Assembly: GCA_022570795.1 (NCBI GenBank)
Contig: JAKUDP010000001.1
Location: 2,170,001 to 2,234,000 of the forward strand
DNA length: 64,000 nucleotides
Direction of reading: 5' to 3'
Origin: Sphaerulina vaccinii
Lineage: Eukaryota > Ascomycota > Dothideomycetes > Mycosphaerellales > Mycosphaerellaceae
Shown here: positions 39,611-49,332 of the stretch, one piece after another
Layout: each line of letters begins with the position of its first letter
How positions within the stretch are numbered: position 1 is the stretch's first letter
Notes under the pieces: generated by a model
Told to the model about the DNA's origin: nothing
What the model saw: the letters and a program-made list of their open reading frames with translations, nothing else
The model's database searches: none
Program-made: the position numbers and the translations under genes

Positions 39611-40069
39611 TCATTGATCCAGCTTCGACACCGAGCGCGGAAACCATCTACTAATCTCGGGCTTTGGTTCAACCATCTGGACGTCTTCATCACTACTCAC
39701 GTTGAGTTCATCGCCACTCATGCTTGCATTGCTGTCCCAATCTGGAAAGGGATTGTCATATTCTTGCGATGGAGAAGGAGAGGGCGCTCCATCGTTGGAG
39801 CTCGACACTGGTAGTACTGGGACATCACCTCGATCATGCTCAGCCATTTGCATCCTAGACAGCGACTCGATCTTGGCATTCAAATGCTGAAATTCGTCTT
39901 CACTCAACTCGTGGCCATGCTCGATGGTAATCCTGAGGTACTCACTCATACAAGCTTCCAAGGCAGTGAGCATGGTAGCCTGTGAGTAGTCATTGCTGCC
40001 AGCAGCTCGGCTCGTTGCAATGGTTCGAAGGAATTCGAAGCGCTGGAGATCAAGGTTGTAGGTAGCCAT
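39611..40069 (-). CDS. Small acidic unknown protein, 152 residues
   Basis: ATG 40069 starts MATYNLDLQRFEFLRTIATS. The first 80 residues look globular and helical (TMLTALEACMSEYLRITIEHG, FQHLNAKIESLSRMQM). The second half is Ser/Pro/Asp-rich and probably disordered (SPSPSQEYDNPFPDWD, SSDEDVQMVEPKPE). No family recognised. The 3' end touches the AT-rich island, so the original C-terminus may have been altered by an insertion there. Confidence 0.5.
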   Translation of the reverse strand: MATYNLDLQRFEFLRTIATSRAAGSNDYSQATMLTALEACMSEYLRITIEHGHELSEDEFQHLNAKIESLSRMQMAEHDRGDVPVLPVSSSNDGAPSPSPSQEYDNPFPDWDSNASMSGDELNVSSDEDVQMVEPKPEISRWFPRSVSKLDQ

Positions 40070-40601
40070 GCTTACTACTTTTGGTGTTTATTAGACGGGT
40101 CTGGCTGTGTCGGGCTTGGTGCAGCTGGTAAAAGTGAGTAGCAAGGTGTGGTGTGCTGGAGTATGGGCGTTCTGCTAACCTGATCCATGGGCAAAGTCGA
40201 AGACTTATGTGCAGCCCTACCACGTTGTGTGTCGATACAGACAAAGTGAATCGACCTGCGTCTACAATGGCATTGTGAATATACACTGGGCTTCATTGTG
40301 CCGTTTCGAACAATGAGTGATCAAACTCTCGACAAAGACAACTGAAAGAGCTGTCAGTGTTGTGTTAGCATGGCAGACAAAGAAGTCATTGACACAAAGC
40401 GCTGTCAGCGACACACAACCCCCCCGACCAGAATATATAGCCAGGTAGCGCTTACTGTGGATGAGACACACTCAAGAAGTCTCAAGAGACTGACTGGTTA
40501 GTTCGCACGTGAGAAGCTGGTCTTTCACATACCGATAGTCTATCTCCAGTCTCTTCAGCTCGAAACACAAGAAACCCTCCAACTCATCCATCGTCATCAT
40601 C
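40070..40601. other. Divergent intergenic region
   Basis: Promoters for the acidic unknown (minus) and RING-H2 gene (plus). An AATATATA at 40433-40440 may be a TATA box about 160 bases before the ATG at 40602. Confidence 0.4.
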
Positions 40602-41294
40602 ATGGATAACAATGACATTCCCCGCCTCAACACTGAGGACATGCATGAGACCTCGGACGGCTCTGGTACCTCTACACCATCTGTACATCTCCCCAGTCCC
40701 GCTCCAGATCGTTTTGTTGCTAATCCTGACTTGAGAAGATCAGCTTTCGCGGGGTTCGTCAATGCTTCAGAACGGAACAGAGCAGCGTTCCAGGCACCGG
40801 CTGGCAGAAGACTCTATACCACACCTCCAGCTAGTCCGGTCCTGCAGCCTGTTGACACTCTTGGACCTCCTCCACAACAACACCGAGGTTGTCGTGACGC
40901 CATGACGCCTTTCGACGCTGAACTCGCGCAGGCATTTCGTCTCAACGCCGCACGAGGGCTACCTCTGGCACCTATTCCACCTTATAGGCTCTCCAAGGCT
41001 GACATCCAGTCGATCCCAGAGCGTACCCTCAATGCCAATGACCTTGATGATGAAGATGAAGCGCAATGCAACATCTGTATCGAGCCTCTGAATGTAGGGG
41101 ATCTGGTCTGTTGTCTTATCTGCACGCACTTCTACCATCGAGAATGCATTGTGACATGGTTCGCGAGCAGCAACACGTGCCCCAGCTGTCGGAAGGTATA
41201 TGTACCGCCACCCTCTCGAGATCGCAAAGAAGACGATCATATGCGTCGCGACGACTCGATGGGTGGCAGTAGTGGAGCTGTCGCTGCGGTATAA
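40602..41294 (+). CDS. RING-H2 finger protein
   Basis: A single exon of 230 residues from ATG 40602. The first 140 residues are Pro/Ser/Thr-rich and probably disordered. The RING lies at about residues 155-200: CNICIEPLNVGDLV, LICTHFYHRECIVTWF, NTCPSCRKVY, giving the full C3H2C3 ligand set. It is therefore likely an E3 ubiquitin ligase; the substrate is unknown. No membrane helix. The short tail is charged and ends GAVAAV. Unlike the RING-like gene 1.6 kb away, no ligand is missing, and the two do not look like recent duplicates outside the finger. Confidence 0.85.
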   Translation: MDNNDIPRLNTEDMHETSDGSGTSTPSVHLPSPAPDRFVANPDLRRSAFAGFVNASERNRAAFQAPAGRRLYTTPPASPVLQPVDTLGPPPQQHRGCRDAMTPFDAELAQAFRLNAARGLPLAPIPPYRLSKADIQSIPERTLNANDLDDEDEAQCNICIEPLNVGDLVCCLICTHFYHRECIVTWFASSNTCPSCRKVYVPPPSRDRKEDDHMRRDDSMGGSSGAVAAV

Positions 41295-41641
41295 TCGTGG
41301 ATGGCTTAGACCACGACAACTGCTACAGAGCCAGATTTCCTCATGACACACTAAACTTCCAGTCAAAACAATAAACAACAAGTAGCCATCCGGTGTGAAC
41401 AACAGACCTGGCTTGAGTAGGGCACGTCCAAAGAGTGCCACCTCCTTCGGGAGAGGAGGTCATTGCATCTCGGCTTGATAAGCTGGGCTGTGGAGACTGT
41501 GATCTACGAAGATACAAAGTCAATATGCTGACATTGTAGTCATTGTAGTCATTGTGTTCGGTGCACCTGAGTTTCTGAGGTATTACCTGACAGTAAGCGG
41601 ACCAGAGAGACGCTGATAGATGAGCGGAGTGTCTCTTCAGG
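41295..41641. other. Convergent intergenic region
   Basis: Between two 3' ends. A short GTAGTCATTGTAGTCATTGTG run near 41536 is a minor local repeat; nothing else seen. Confidence 0.4.
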
Positions 41642-42685
41642 TCAAGATGTCGGCGGCGGGCCCCAGCCTGAGCTCAAGCAATTCAGATCTGACTTCTGGA
41701 AGGCATCACTCCTCGACCACCTCCAATTCGTATCATGTTCGTCAAGCTTACAGTCATGACAGAGCCACCAGTAGCCATTGCCATCGTAGTCCTCATATCT
41801 GCGTTCTTCCTCGTCTGTGACTGGTGTATCATATAGCTGAGTATGGATCTGCCAGTTTCGAGATTGCACGTCGAAAGACTGATACATGGAAGGCCCTTCT
41901 TGGGGCCAAATCTGTGTGGTTCGAAGTACGACCCTGGGTGAAGCTATCAACAAGCCAACACTTCTCGGTCGCGCTGCAAGCCTTGGGATCCTCTCATAGA
42001 TCCTTTCCTTAGAGAAAGCTGCCGGGTCGCGTAGAGTCGAGCCGCCTGCCACAAGGAAGCTAATGGTGGTAGTACATTCTCGCAGCAAGCGAGACTCGAT
42101 CAAGTCCCATAGCACGCCAATAGTGACATTGTCCTTGTAGTTGTACTCATGGCCAGTGCCTTGCACCTTAGGGAGGTGAGCATGAGCTTGCTCTGTCATT
42201 CGGGCTTCACATTCCCACTGGTGCCACCAGTCTATTTGTCGTATTGGCGGCTGAGATACCAGCATTCTGCGCCAAGAAGCCTCTCCCCTTGAGAAAGCTT
42301 TCCTGGATCGAGAGTCCAGAGAAGTTCCACCTCTGGCCCAGGGGAGTTTGGTGAGATCTTCATAGCGGACTGTGCTAGTCTGCAAGATGTGTTGCTCATG
42401 TGATAACTTGTGAGTCGTGTAAGGTCCCAGCAGTGGGCTGAAGTGCGTAAACAGTATCTCATTGAGTCTGACCGAGGTCGCTGCCTGAGTGTGAGAGACT
42501 GGAATAAGGAACAGATTCTCTTGCAAGGCCTCTTCTTGCTCGATTATGTCTTTCCATATTCGGCAGACTCTCTGGCAATTGACGAGCACGGCGGTCTCTG
42601 CTTGCAGTAGGAAGTGCAGGACCAGCTCGTGGATGGCGAAGAATCTTGCTTGCGCTGATCGAGATGCAGAAGCATTAGTTGACAT
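41642..42685 (-). CDS. F-box-like protein
   Basis: A single exon of 347 residues from ATG 42685 (MSTNASASRSAQARFF). Residues about 15-60 (FAIHELVLHFLLQAETAVLV, CQRVCRIWKDIIEQ) have the leucine/arginine pattern of the degenerate F-box common in Dothideomycetes. The remainder has a Trp-rich middle and end (WWHQWECEARM, YWWLCHDCKLDEHDTNWRW) of unknown fold, probably substrate-binding. F-box proteins link substrates to SCF ubiquitin ligases; that role is inferred from the N-terminus only. Confidence 0.7.
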   Translation of the reverse strand: MSTNASASRSAQARFFAIHELVLHFLLQAETAVLVNCQRVCRIWKDIIEQEEALQENLFLIPVSHTQAATSVRLNEILFTHFSPLLGPYTTHKLSHEQHILQTSTVRYEDLTKLPWARGGTSLDSRSRKAFSRGEASWRRMLVSQPPIRQIDWWHQWECEARMTEQAHAHLPKVQGTGHEYNYKDNVTIGVLWDLIESRLLRECTTTISFLVAGGSTLRDPAAFSKERIYERIPRLAARPRSVGLLIASPRVVLRTTQIWPQEGPSMYQSFDVQSRNWQIHTQLYDTPVTDEEERRYEDYDGNGYWWLCHDCKLDEHDTNWRWSRSDAFQKSDLNCLSSGWGPPPTS

Positions 42686-42829
42686 GGCGCTCACTTACAT
42701 ATAGTTGGCTTATCGTGATGGGAATGCTGTTGATGGAGTCGAGCAGGAAAGAAGAGATGGGAATCTTGGCACTTCCAACACCCTCCAAGGACAGCACTCC
42801 TGATCGCCTGCCATACGTTGTCAAGATGC

Positions 42830-43555
42830 ATGTATGTACACGATATGGAACCAGACCATATATCAGCTTATGATAGCACCACGTCCCGGTGGCGAGCAGT
42901 GTTCCATCGAGATCCCGCTGCTCACTGCAGGTTCTTGTACGGTGTCAAGACTACCAAGATATACTGTCGGCCTACGTGCACTGGCCGAATCGCCAGAAGA
43001 GCCAACATCGTGTACTTTGACACAAAAGAGCTAGCTGAGCGGGAAGGCTTCAGGGCATGCATCAAGTGCAAGCCAGACGATGTGGCCTTCATTGGGCAAC
43101 GAGAAGAAGTTGTGTTGAAGACACTGGACCTGATCTGGGTCAATAAAGATGAGGCTGCCATGAAGAGTCGCTTGAAAGAGCTGGCGAAAGATATGAGTTT
43201 GACGCCGAGCTACCTTGCGCGTGTCTTCAAGAAGACTATGGGTTGCACAGTGGGCGAATATTGCCGGCAGTTCGAAGTGAAAGACGCCTTCGGGACAGCG
43301 AGCATAGCTCGGCCGTTCAGCGCAATGGACAATGGACACGATGCCGGACCCTCACAACCATTTCCAGAGGATTTGGTGGTTCCTTTGAGTGGTTCAGCCC
43401 CGACAAGTCTGCGACCTCTTACGGAAGCCGAAGACGCCTGCGATCCGTACTTTGACATTGACGACTGGCTCTGTGTGGATACCGATCTTGACAGCCATCG
43501 TACAACAGGTTCGATTGAGCAAAAGAATAACGCTGTTTTAGAGACTCTTGCATGA
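42830..43555 (+). CDS. Ada-type methylphosphotriester-DNA methyltransferase/regulator
   Basis: ATG 42830 gives 241 residues (a second ATG follows at 42845). The N-terminal part is the Ada zinc domain: FLYGVKTTKIYCRPTCTGRI then ACIKCKP, the four cysteines that bind zinc. The first also accepts methyl groups from phosphotriesters in alkylated DNA. It is followed by an AraC-type helix-turn-helix (KELAKDMSLTPSYLARVFKK, TVGEYCR). The O6-methylguanine methyltransferase domain of bacterial Ada is absent; the last 90 residues are acidic and could activate transcription. The domain pair is best known from bacterial adaptive-response proteins. It probably acts in the nucleus as sensor of alkylation damage. 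Confidence 0.9.
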   Translation: MYVHDMEPDHISAYDSTTSRWRAVFHRDPAAHCRFLYGVKTTKIYCRPTCTGRIARRANIVYFDTKELAEREGFRACIKCKPDDVAFIGQREEVVLKTLDLIWVNKDEAAMKSRLKELAKDMSLTPSYLARVFKKTMGCTVGEYCRQFEVKDAFGTASIARPFSAMDNGHDAGPSQPFPEDLVVPLSGSAPTSLRPLTEAEDACDPYFDIDDWLCVDTDLDSHRTTGSIEQKNNAVLETLA

Positions 43556-44059
43556 CGATGTTGAGCTCAACAGTGACCGCTATGCGGCCACGACTTATGG
43601 GGCGATCTGTCCTTGCACATCTTGTCCTCTGTCGAACAACGGGAGACCACTTCTGTTTCACATTGTTTGTTCTCTGTGTACGAGGTTGCCCGAATGGACA
43701 CGACGACAAGTTCGAAGCAGAGAGTCCAGAACTAAAATTCTCAGGCATTGCGATGTTCGTAGGCGCAAGTCAGTCGAGAGCACTTCACTCTGCCGCCAAG
43801 TCTCCTCGGGACACTTCACTGAGCTTACACACGACGCCAAGAACAGTTACGCTATACGACACCATAGAAGATACTATATATGCTCGGATGTCACATCTTA
43901 CACATGGTCAATTCCTTGGTATTCACAACAACATTGATACTACTTGACTTCCGAGGCGAGACAGTCTCCAAGAACAGACCTAGCCACTCCAAGAACAGAC
44001 CTAGCCACAGACACAACGACAGCGACACAAGTCTCAGAGCATCAGGCGACCTGTCCACA
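43556..44059. other. Intergenic with tandem repeat
   Basis: Upstream region of the CBM18-like gene. Contains the 21-bp tandem repeat at 43967-44008; no other gene seen. Confidence 0.4.
43967..44008 (+). repeat. Perfect 21-bp tandem repeat, two copies
   Basis: The 21-base unit beginning TCCAAGAACAGACC is present twice with no mismatch, ending about 50 bases before the ATG of the CBM18-like gene, thus probably in its promoter or leader. Confidence 0.9.
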
Positions 44060-44578
44060 ATGTGTCTCTCCATCACACTGGCCTTGCTCCTGCAAGTCCT
44101 GCCGCACATCGCAGCTAGCCTGCCGTTCACAACAGTATACGACCAGAATCTCATGAGCCGCAACGATCTCAGCATCTCTACAAACGGCCTGTGTGGCAGC
44201 GCAGTTAATGCCACATGTCTCAACTCTGTATTCGGCGACAGCTGCAGTGTCTGGGGCTTCTGCGGCTCTTACTACAAGGCCGAGTTTGCTGGGACAGGCT
44301 ATCAAGCCGACTTTGGTGTTTGCAATGCAGACCTTATACCGACGACGAGCACAATCAGTGCAACGAGCACTCCAGTGAAGCTGGTAGCTGCGACCACCTC
44401 ATCGTCTGGTATCGTCATCGTGCCAATCACGACAATAGCCACAATCACGACCACTTACGGGTTTCAGACTCCACTTACTATGACTACCGCAACCACGACT
44501 TCGAGTCAGGCTCCAATGCAGACTGCCTTCCCGAAATTTGGCTTCTGTGGCGTTTCTGGATCGAATTGTGCAAGGTAA
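44060..44578 (+). CDS. Secreted protein with divergent CBM18-like (chitin-binding) domain
   Basis: ATG 44060 gives 172 residues with signal peptide MCLSITLALLLQVLPHIAAS. Residues about 36-82 follow the hevein/CBM18 plan: GLCGSAVNATCLNSVFGDSC, SVWGFCGSYYKAEFAGTGY, QADFGVC. The usual GDCCS is GDSCS and the usual YCGxGCQ is replaced by text without Cys, so at least three cysteines of the classical set are missing. A Thr/Ser-rich linker and a Cys pair near the end follow (GFCGVSGSNC). The size and Cys-rich secreted character fit a wall-associated protein or plant-interaction effector; chitin binding is unproven given the lost cysteines. Confidence 0.65.
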   Translation: MCLSITLALLLQVLPHIAASLPFTTVYDQNLMSRNDLSISTNGLCGSAVNATCLNSVFGDSCSVWGFCGSYYKAEFAGTGYQADFGVCNADLIPTTSTISATSTPVKLVAATTSSSGIVIVPITTIATITTTYGFQTPLTMTTATTTSSQAPMQTAFPKFGFCGVSGSNCAR

Positions 44579-44766
44579 ATGACTAGACGCTGACTGGTTC
44601 GAGGAGTGAAAAGAGGTTCTGTTACGAGCGTAGTGAACATATTTGATCAGGGTGAAGAACAGAGCGCAGAAGCACATAATTGAAAGGCATCATTGCTCAG
44701 CGGGAGTATGCTATTTCAGCTGAAGACATTTGATAGACAGTGTACTTGATAGAGCCCGTCTACATC

Positions 44767-45357
44767 TCAACCCCTACAACTATCAATTCTCCACAGCCCC
44801 TGCCTTTTGATCTTATCATGCGCGAAAGGTCTCGTCTCATCCGCTGATACCCACATCGCATCATCTCTCTCTGCTAACTGTTTCCAACTATGTACAGACC
44901 ATTCACAAACTGGTACCCACAACTTCAGCTCCTGTAGATCTGCTAATGTGCCTGATTGTTTCAGTCCAGCTTGTAAGGAAGAAAGGGCTATTCTTGCATC
45001 GTATACTGTCCAGAACGCGCCGTCGCCATAACAGAACCGGACGTCTCGTAGTGCTGTGCGATTGGAGGGAGCTAGATCTTCGAGCCAGCGACAGCCAAGG
45101 TTTGGGAAGCCCCAAGGAATGATGAATGTGTTGGAAGAGTAATAGATCGGAGACGCTTCGCGGCGGATTTGTGAGCAGACTTGTAGAAGGGAGGAGATGC
45201 GTGATTTTGGTGGTTCGCCCTTTGGGGATATTGAATTCCTGCGGGCTTGAGCATGAACTTCGATGGGTTCTGATGATGAGGCGAGGATGTATTCGTAGAT
45301 CGGGCGTCTCAATATGTCTGGCAATTGTAGAAATGGGGGCTGTTGCTTCGAGGCCAT
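44767..45357 (-). CDS. F-box-like/2EXR-like fungal protein
   Basis: A single exon of 196 residues from ATG 45357. The opening FLQLPDILRRPIYEYILASS and LLQVCSQIRREASPIYYSSN are the typical frame of a very large Dothideomycete family (DUF7730/2EXR type, F-box-related). The rest (LGCRWLEDLAPSNRTALRDV, LQELKLWVPVCEW) fits the usual continuation. The molecular role of this family is unknown. No signal peptide or membrane helix. Confidence 0.75.
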   Translation of the reverse strand: MASKQQPPFLQLPDILRRPIYEYILASSSEPIEVHAQARRNSISPKGEPPKSRISSLLQVCSQIRREASPIYYSSNTFIIPWGFPNLGCRWLEDLAPSNRTALRDVRFCYGDGAFWTVYDARIALSSLQAGLKQSGTLADLQELKLWVPVCEWSVHSWKQLAERDDAMWVSADETRPFAHDKIKRQGLWRIDSCRG

Positions 45358-46413
45358 TGCGGTGAGAAGTGAGAAGGTTGGTCTGGATTGGTCAATGCCT
45401 GCTTCTTTGACTGATGGACTTGGATATCGGAGGTACTGAAGGAGGAGATGAAGCAGCTCCGTCTCTACTTGAACCTATACTCGCACTTAAGCTTCCATGT
45501 GTATAGCGGGACTTGTCGGACTGCATGATCGATGCATGATGTCTTGCTTGACAATGCTTGCCGCATGCGTCCTTGTACAGGCTCCGAGGCTGGCACCAGC
45601 TGTAGCTATAGGTGGACGACCGGGTTCCTCTACGAATCGTGTTCTTGACAGTGGTCAAGTACCTCTGCTTCCATGTGTCCGCTCCGGCTGTAGTACTAAA
45701 TGATGAATACTTTGTCAATGGAAGAGGTCATCTGGAGGCATTGATTCCTCGAGTCGCGAGGAGTCTCGCTCTCGGTCGCTCTCGTTGGCCTTCATTCTCA
45801 AAGCCATACAGGTCGTGTGCTCTCGGCGGGCACCCTGGAAAATTCTGGTGAAGATGGAGTAGAGGAGCTGTACGAGAACCACTCGGGAGAATTCGTGTCA
45901 ATGCCTGCCATGTGGGCTTGTCATTGGCTCTCGCACCCGTTGGAGCAGATTTCACGTTGCTACACCTTGTTGGCGTTGTTGACGCGACTCTCTTCGACGC
46001 GTCAAACTACAACACCTTCTCTGACTGCTATATATACCATTCTCGAAGATGTCCTGAAGTCAGTGGCCTTTCGACGATGGAGTTGACGAGGATGGTGCTC
46101 CGGACAGGGGCCTATCAAGCTGTGCGACTTCGGGCTTGGCTGCTTTATTCTCCGGCGCGGCGCGATGGAAGTGACGGTGTGGTCTGATGGTTGATCTTGA
46201 TTCGACTTCGCCATTCGACATCGACTTATCACTGGAGTGCTGATCGCCCCTGCCAAGTGAGTTCAACGAAGGCGCAGCAAGGTGTGGTTCTCGCTCAGAT
46301 CTTGCTTTGTTCTTATCACGGACAGCATCATCATCATCTAGACATCCAGCGACATCTGGTTCCACCACTTGCATCCCTCGAACTCAACGACAGCAGCAGT
46401 ATTACTCGCTACC
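45358..46413. other. Divergent intergenic region, about 1 kb
   Basis: Promoters of the F-box-like gene (minus) and CDF gene (plus). A TATATATA lies near 46028 but is almost 400 bases from the CDF ATG. Nothing else recognised. Confidence 0.4.
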
Positions 46414-47862
46414 ATGCCGAATCGCGACCCAGACTTGCACAGCGCCATCTCTCTCCGACCTCATCCATTCCACGCGCACCCGGATCGAAGTCATGCTCAC
46501 TCGCCAGAATCGAGCAGCCATAATCATCACCACAATGAACGACCAGGCAACAGCTCTGCGATATCACCGCCGGAGCATAACAAGTCCATGGAAGCAGTAG
46601 CTCGCCCGGCGTATACACGCAACAGCTCCGATAGTGACCGAGACGACGTCGAGCGCCAGAACAGCCTGCCAGAGTATCATGCGGAGCACGATCCGTTCAA
46701 GCTGCGCGATGGCTTGAAGAACCTCGACGATGAGAAGGCGGCGCGAAAGGCGAATACGAGCGCGAAACGTGTCTGCCATCCGGTAGGCAAAAGTAAAGAG
46801 AAGTGGAAGTCGCACAAGATCATCAAGTTCTACGAGAATCAGAATGACAACATCGAGCGCCTGCTTAAGCCGGTCGACGATCATGTTAGCGAGGCAAAAG
46901 AGAAGCAAGGCGACGAGGCACTGCAGTACAAGATCGCTGTGAACGGAAGTTTTGCTGCGAACATTATTCTGGCCATTCTTCAGGTCTACGGTGCTGTCTC
47001 TTCTGGCAGTTTGTCACTGTTCACAACGATGGCGGACAGCATCTTCGACCCGGCCAGTAATCTGACACTCATCCTGTGCAATCGAGCCGTGAACAAGGTC
47101 GATCCACGAAAGTTCCCATCTGGCAAAGCACGACTTGAGACTGCTGGCAACATCACGTTCTGCTTTTTGATGACTGCTGTCTCGTTCATTCTCATCGTGG
47201 AGTCAATCAGACAGCTCGTCGAGAAGACCGACGATGCGAAGTTCCACTACCCATCTGTGATTGCCGTTGGCATTGCCTTCGTCACGAAGCTGGGCCTCTT
47301 CGCTTACTGCTGGGCATTGCGGAACAAGTATAGTCAAATCCGCATTCTGTGGGAAGATCACCGCAACGATCTCTTCATCAACGGGTTCGGTCTGATGACG
47401 AGCGTGCTCGGGAGTAAGGTCGCGTAAGTGTCGCGCCGCTTCTTCTGCGAACGACTAGAAAGCTAACACTTCCTCACTAGATGGTTCATTGACCCAATGG
47501 GCGCTATCATTCTCTCTGTCCTCATATCATTTCTCTGGCTTAGGACCGCTTACCAGGAATTCCAGCTCCTCATTGGCGTGACCGCCGACACTTCCTTCTT
47601 ACAACACGTCACCTACATCTCGATGACACACGATCCTCGGATTCGTCAACTCGATACTGTCCGATCTTGGCACTCTGGCCCAAGGCTTATGGTGGAAGTG
47701 GACATTGTCATGGATGAGGATCTTAGTTTGAAGGAGACGCATGACGTTGCGGAAGCATTGCAAATCAAGCTAGAGAGTCTGCCAGATGTCGAGAGGGCAT
47801 ACGTACATGTTGACTATGAGACGGACCACTCACCGGAGCACTTCTTGAAGAAAGAATTGTAG
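46414..47862 (+). CDS. Cation diffusion facilitator, manganese type
   Basis: Exons 46414-47423 and 47481-47862 (57-bp intron), 463 residues from ATG 46414. A His-rich N-terminal tail (HAHPDRSHAH, HNHHHNE) may sense or bind metal. Six helices form the CDF transport domain. The metal sites in helices 2 and 5 are DSIFD and DHRND, both DxxxD, as in Mn-transporting members, instead of the HxxxD of zinc transporters. The loop DPRKFPSGKARLE is also typical. The C-terminal cytosolic domain (MVEVDIVMDEDLSLKETHDV, YVHVDYETDH) is the usual metal-sensing alpha-beta domain. It should move Mn2+ (or Fe2+) out of the cytosol into the vacuole, Golgi or medium. Confidence 0.92.
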
Positions 47863-49332
47863 GCCTCAGGGAGGGGACCGAGGAGCTATGAGCTGAGCAG
47901 TCAGCATCATGAGTCGCGTCGAGACTTGAGAGTCTTTTAGTCTATGCTCTCCTTTCCATTCAATGGTTTGGTGGACTTGATTGGCTTATTCTTCTTCCAG
48001 TTCGCGAGTGAACTACGCAGCACTGGTTCCGATGAGAGCGGATCATAGCTTTACGACAGCGCACATATCACGAAGATCACGATCCGCACACATACACGCA
48101 TCCCCAAATGTCATCCTGACTTTCATATCCTTTATGATAAGAGAGCATGTACCTTTGATGTTCCTTAACAAGCTCTCAGCGCCTGGGAAGAACTACACAT
48201 GGTCGTCACATGTGGAGCACGATGAGCTCACGGCAGAATTCAACTGTGATATCTGATTGTGATTATAACAAGCCCAGGCTGCAAATTTGGTCAAGCAATC
48301 CTGGGAATGCTCCAGATACTCTCGAAGTATGCATGTTTTCACATGTGACAGAAGAAGAGCCTGGTTGGAGTCGTTTCATGGCTGTTTGACACGAGGCGGA
48401 CAAACGGTATAAGTTCCGCCAACTTGGTATGCGGCTCACCCGGCTGCATTAATTGAGAGCGCGATTGGTACTGCGCTGGCAGTCATGAGTTAAAAAACAA
48501 GCTGTACGCACGCCTATGTGTTCTGCGACCAAGAATCTGTCAAGCAGAGAGACCGCATACGTCGGCGCAGATGGTTCCTGCCGCGAGAGTTTTCGGCAGT
48601 CGAGTCAGTCGAATCAAAACAGACTTCCCGAGTCAAGATGAAGTCAGAGCGGCCGGGATATGCTGTACAATGGAAGAGGCCGATCTTCAACCTCACCAAA
48701 CACGACATCTCTTCTACCCAAGCATGCCCAGCTGTTTTGCGGCTGAAACACGGTCATGGCAATATGCTGCGTGAGCTGCGCGGCAGGACAGGCTGCTTGA
48801 GTACCTATAAAGCGTTGGGCTTACACTTTCACGCCGCCATGAGTCCCATTGCACGGCGCGTACGTTACAGAACGCGATGCGAAACTTTGCTGCTTGACTA
48901 ATAATGCTGAAGCTATGATACTGTGAGGCAGCTGTGTCTTGCTCGTTTACTGCTTGGAATTCATCCGGACTTCTTGCCACCTGACTGGCAGTAATACCTG
49001 GACGATTCTGCTGGATATGCATTGAGACGAGCCCTCTTGCGCCAGGAAATGAACACCAGCAACAGACTTGCAGTTGGATCTTGATGGGCGTGTCACCGGA
49101 ACCTTGCCAGAAACCCTCACGCATCGCGAGCGAAAGTCCGACTACTAGGAGGAACTCTGGAAGGCTAGAGGCGAGGTCTGAGAGGTGGAGCGGCATTGCA
49201 CAAGGACGAGCGAACATAGACGGCGAGCAGACGGCATACTTAGTGGAGACCCGTAGCAGTGCCCAAAGCACCGAGAGCTCAGGTCAAGGAAGATCGCAAC
49301 CACAAGCTCCAGCTTCAGCCATAGCAAGAGCA
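47863..49332. other. Intergenic, about 1.5 kb
   Basis: The frame of the following gene is open back to ATG 49084, so part of 49084-49332 might be coding, but it reads less well than the sequence after 49333. No other gene, repeat or RNA seen. Confidence 0.4.
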
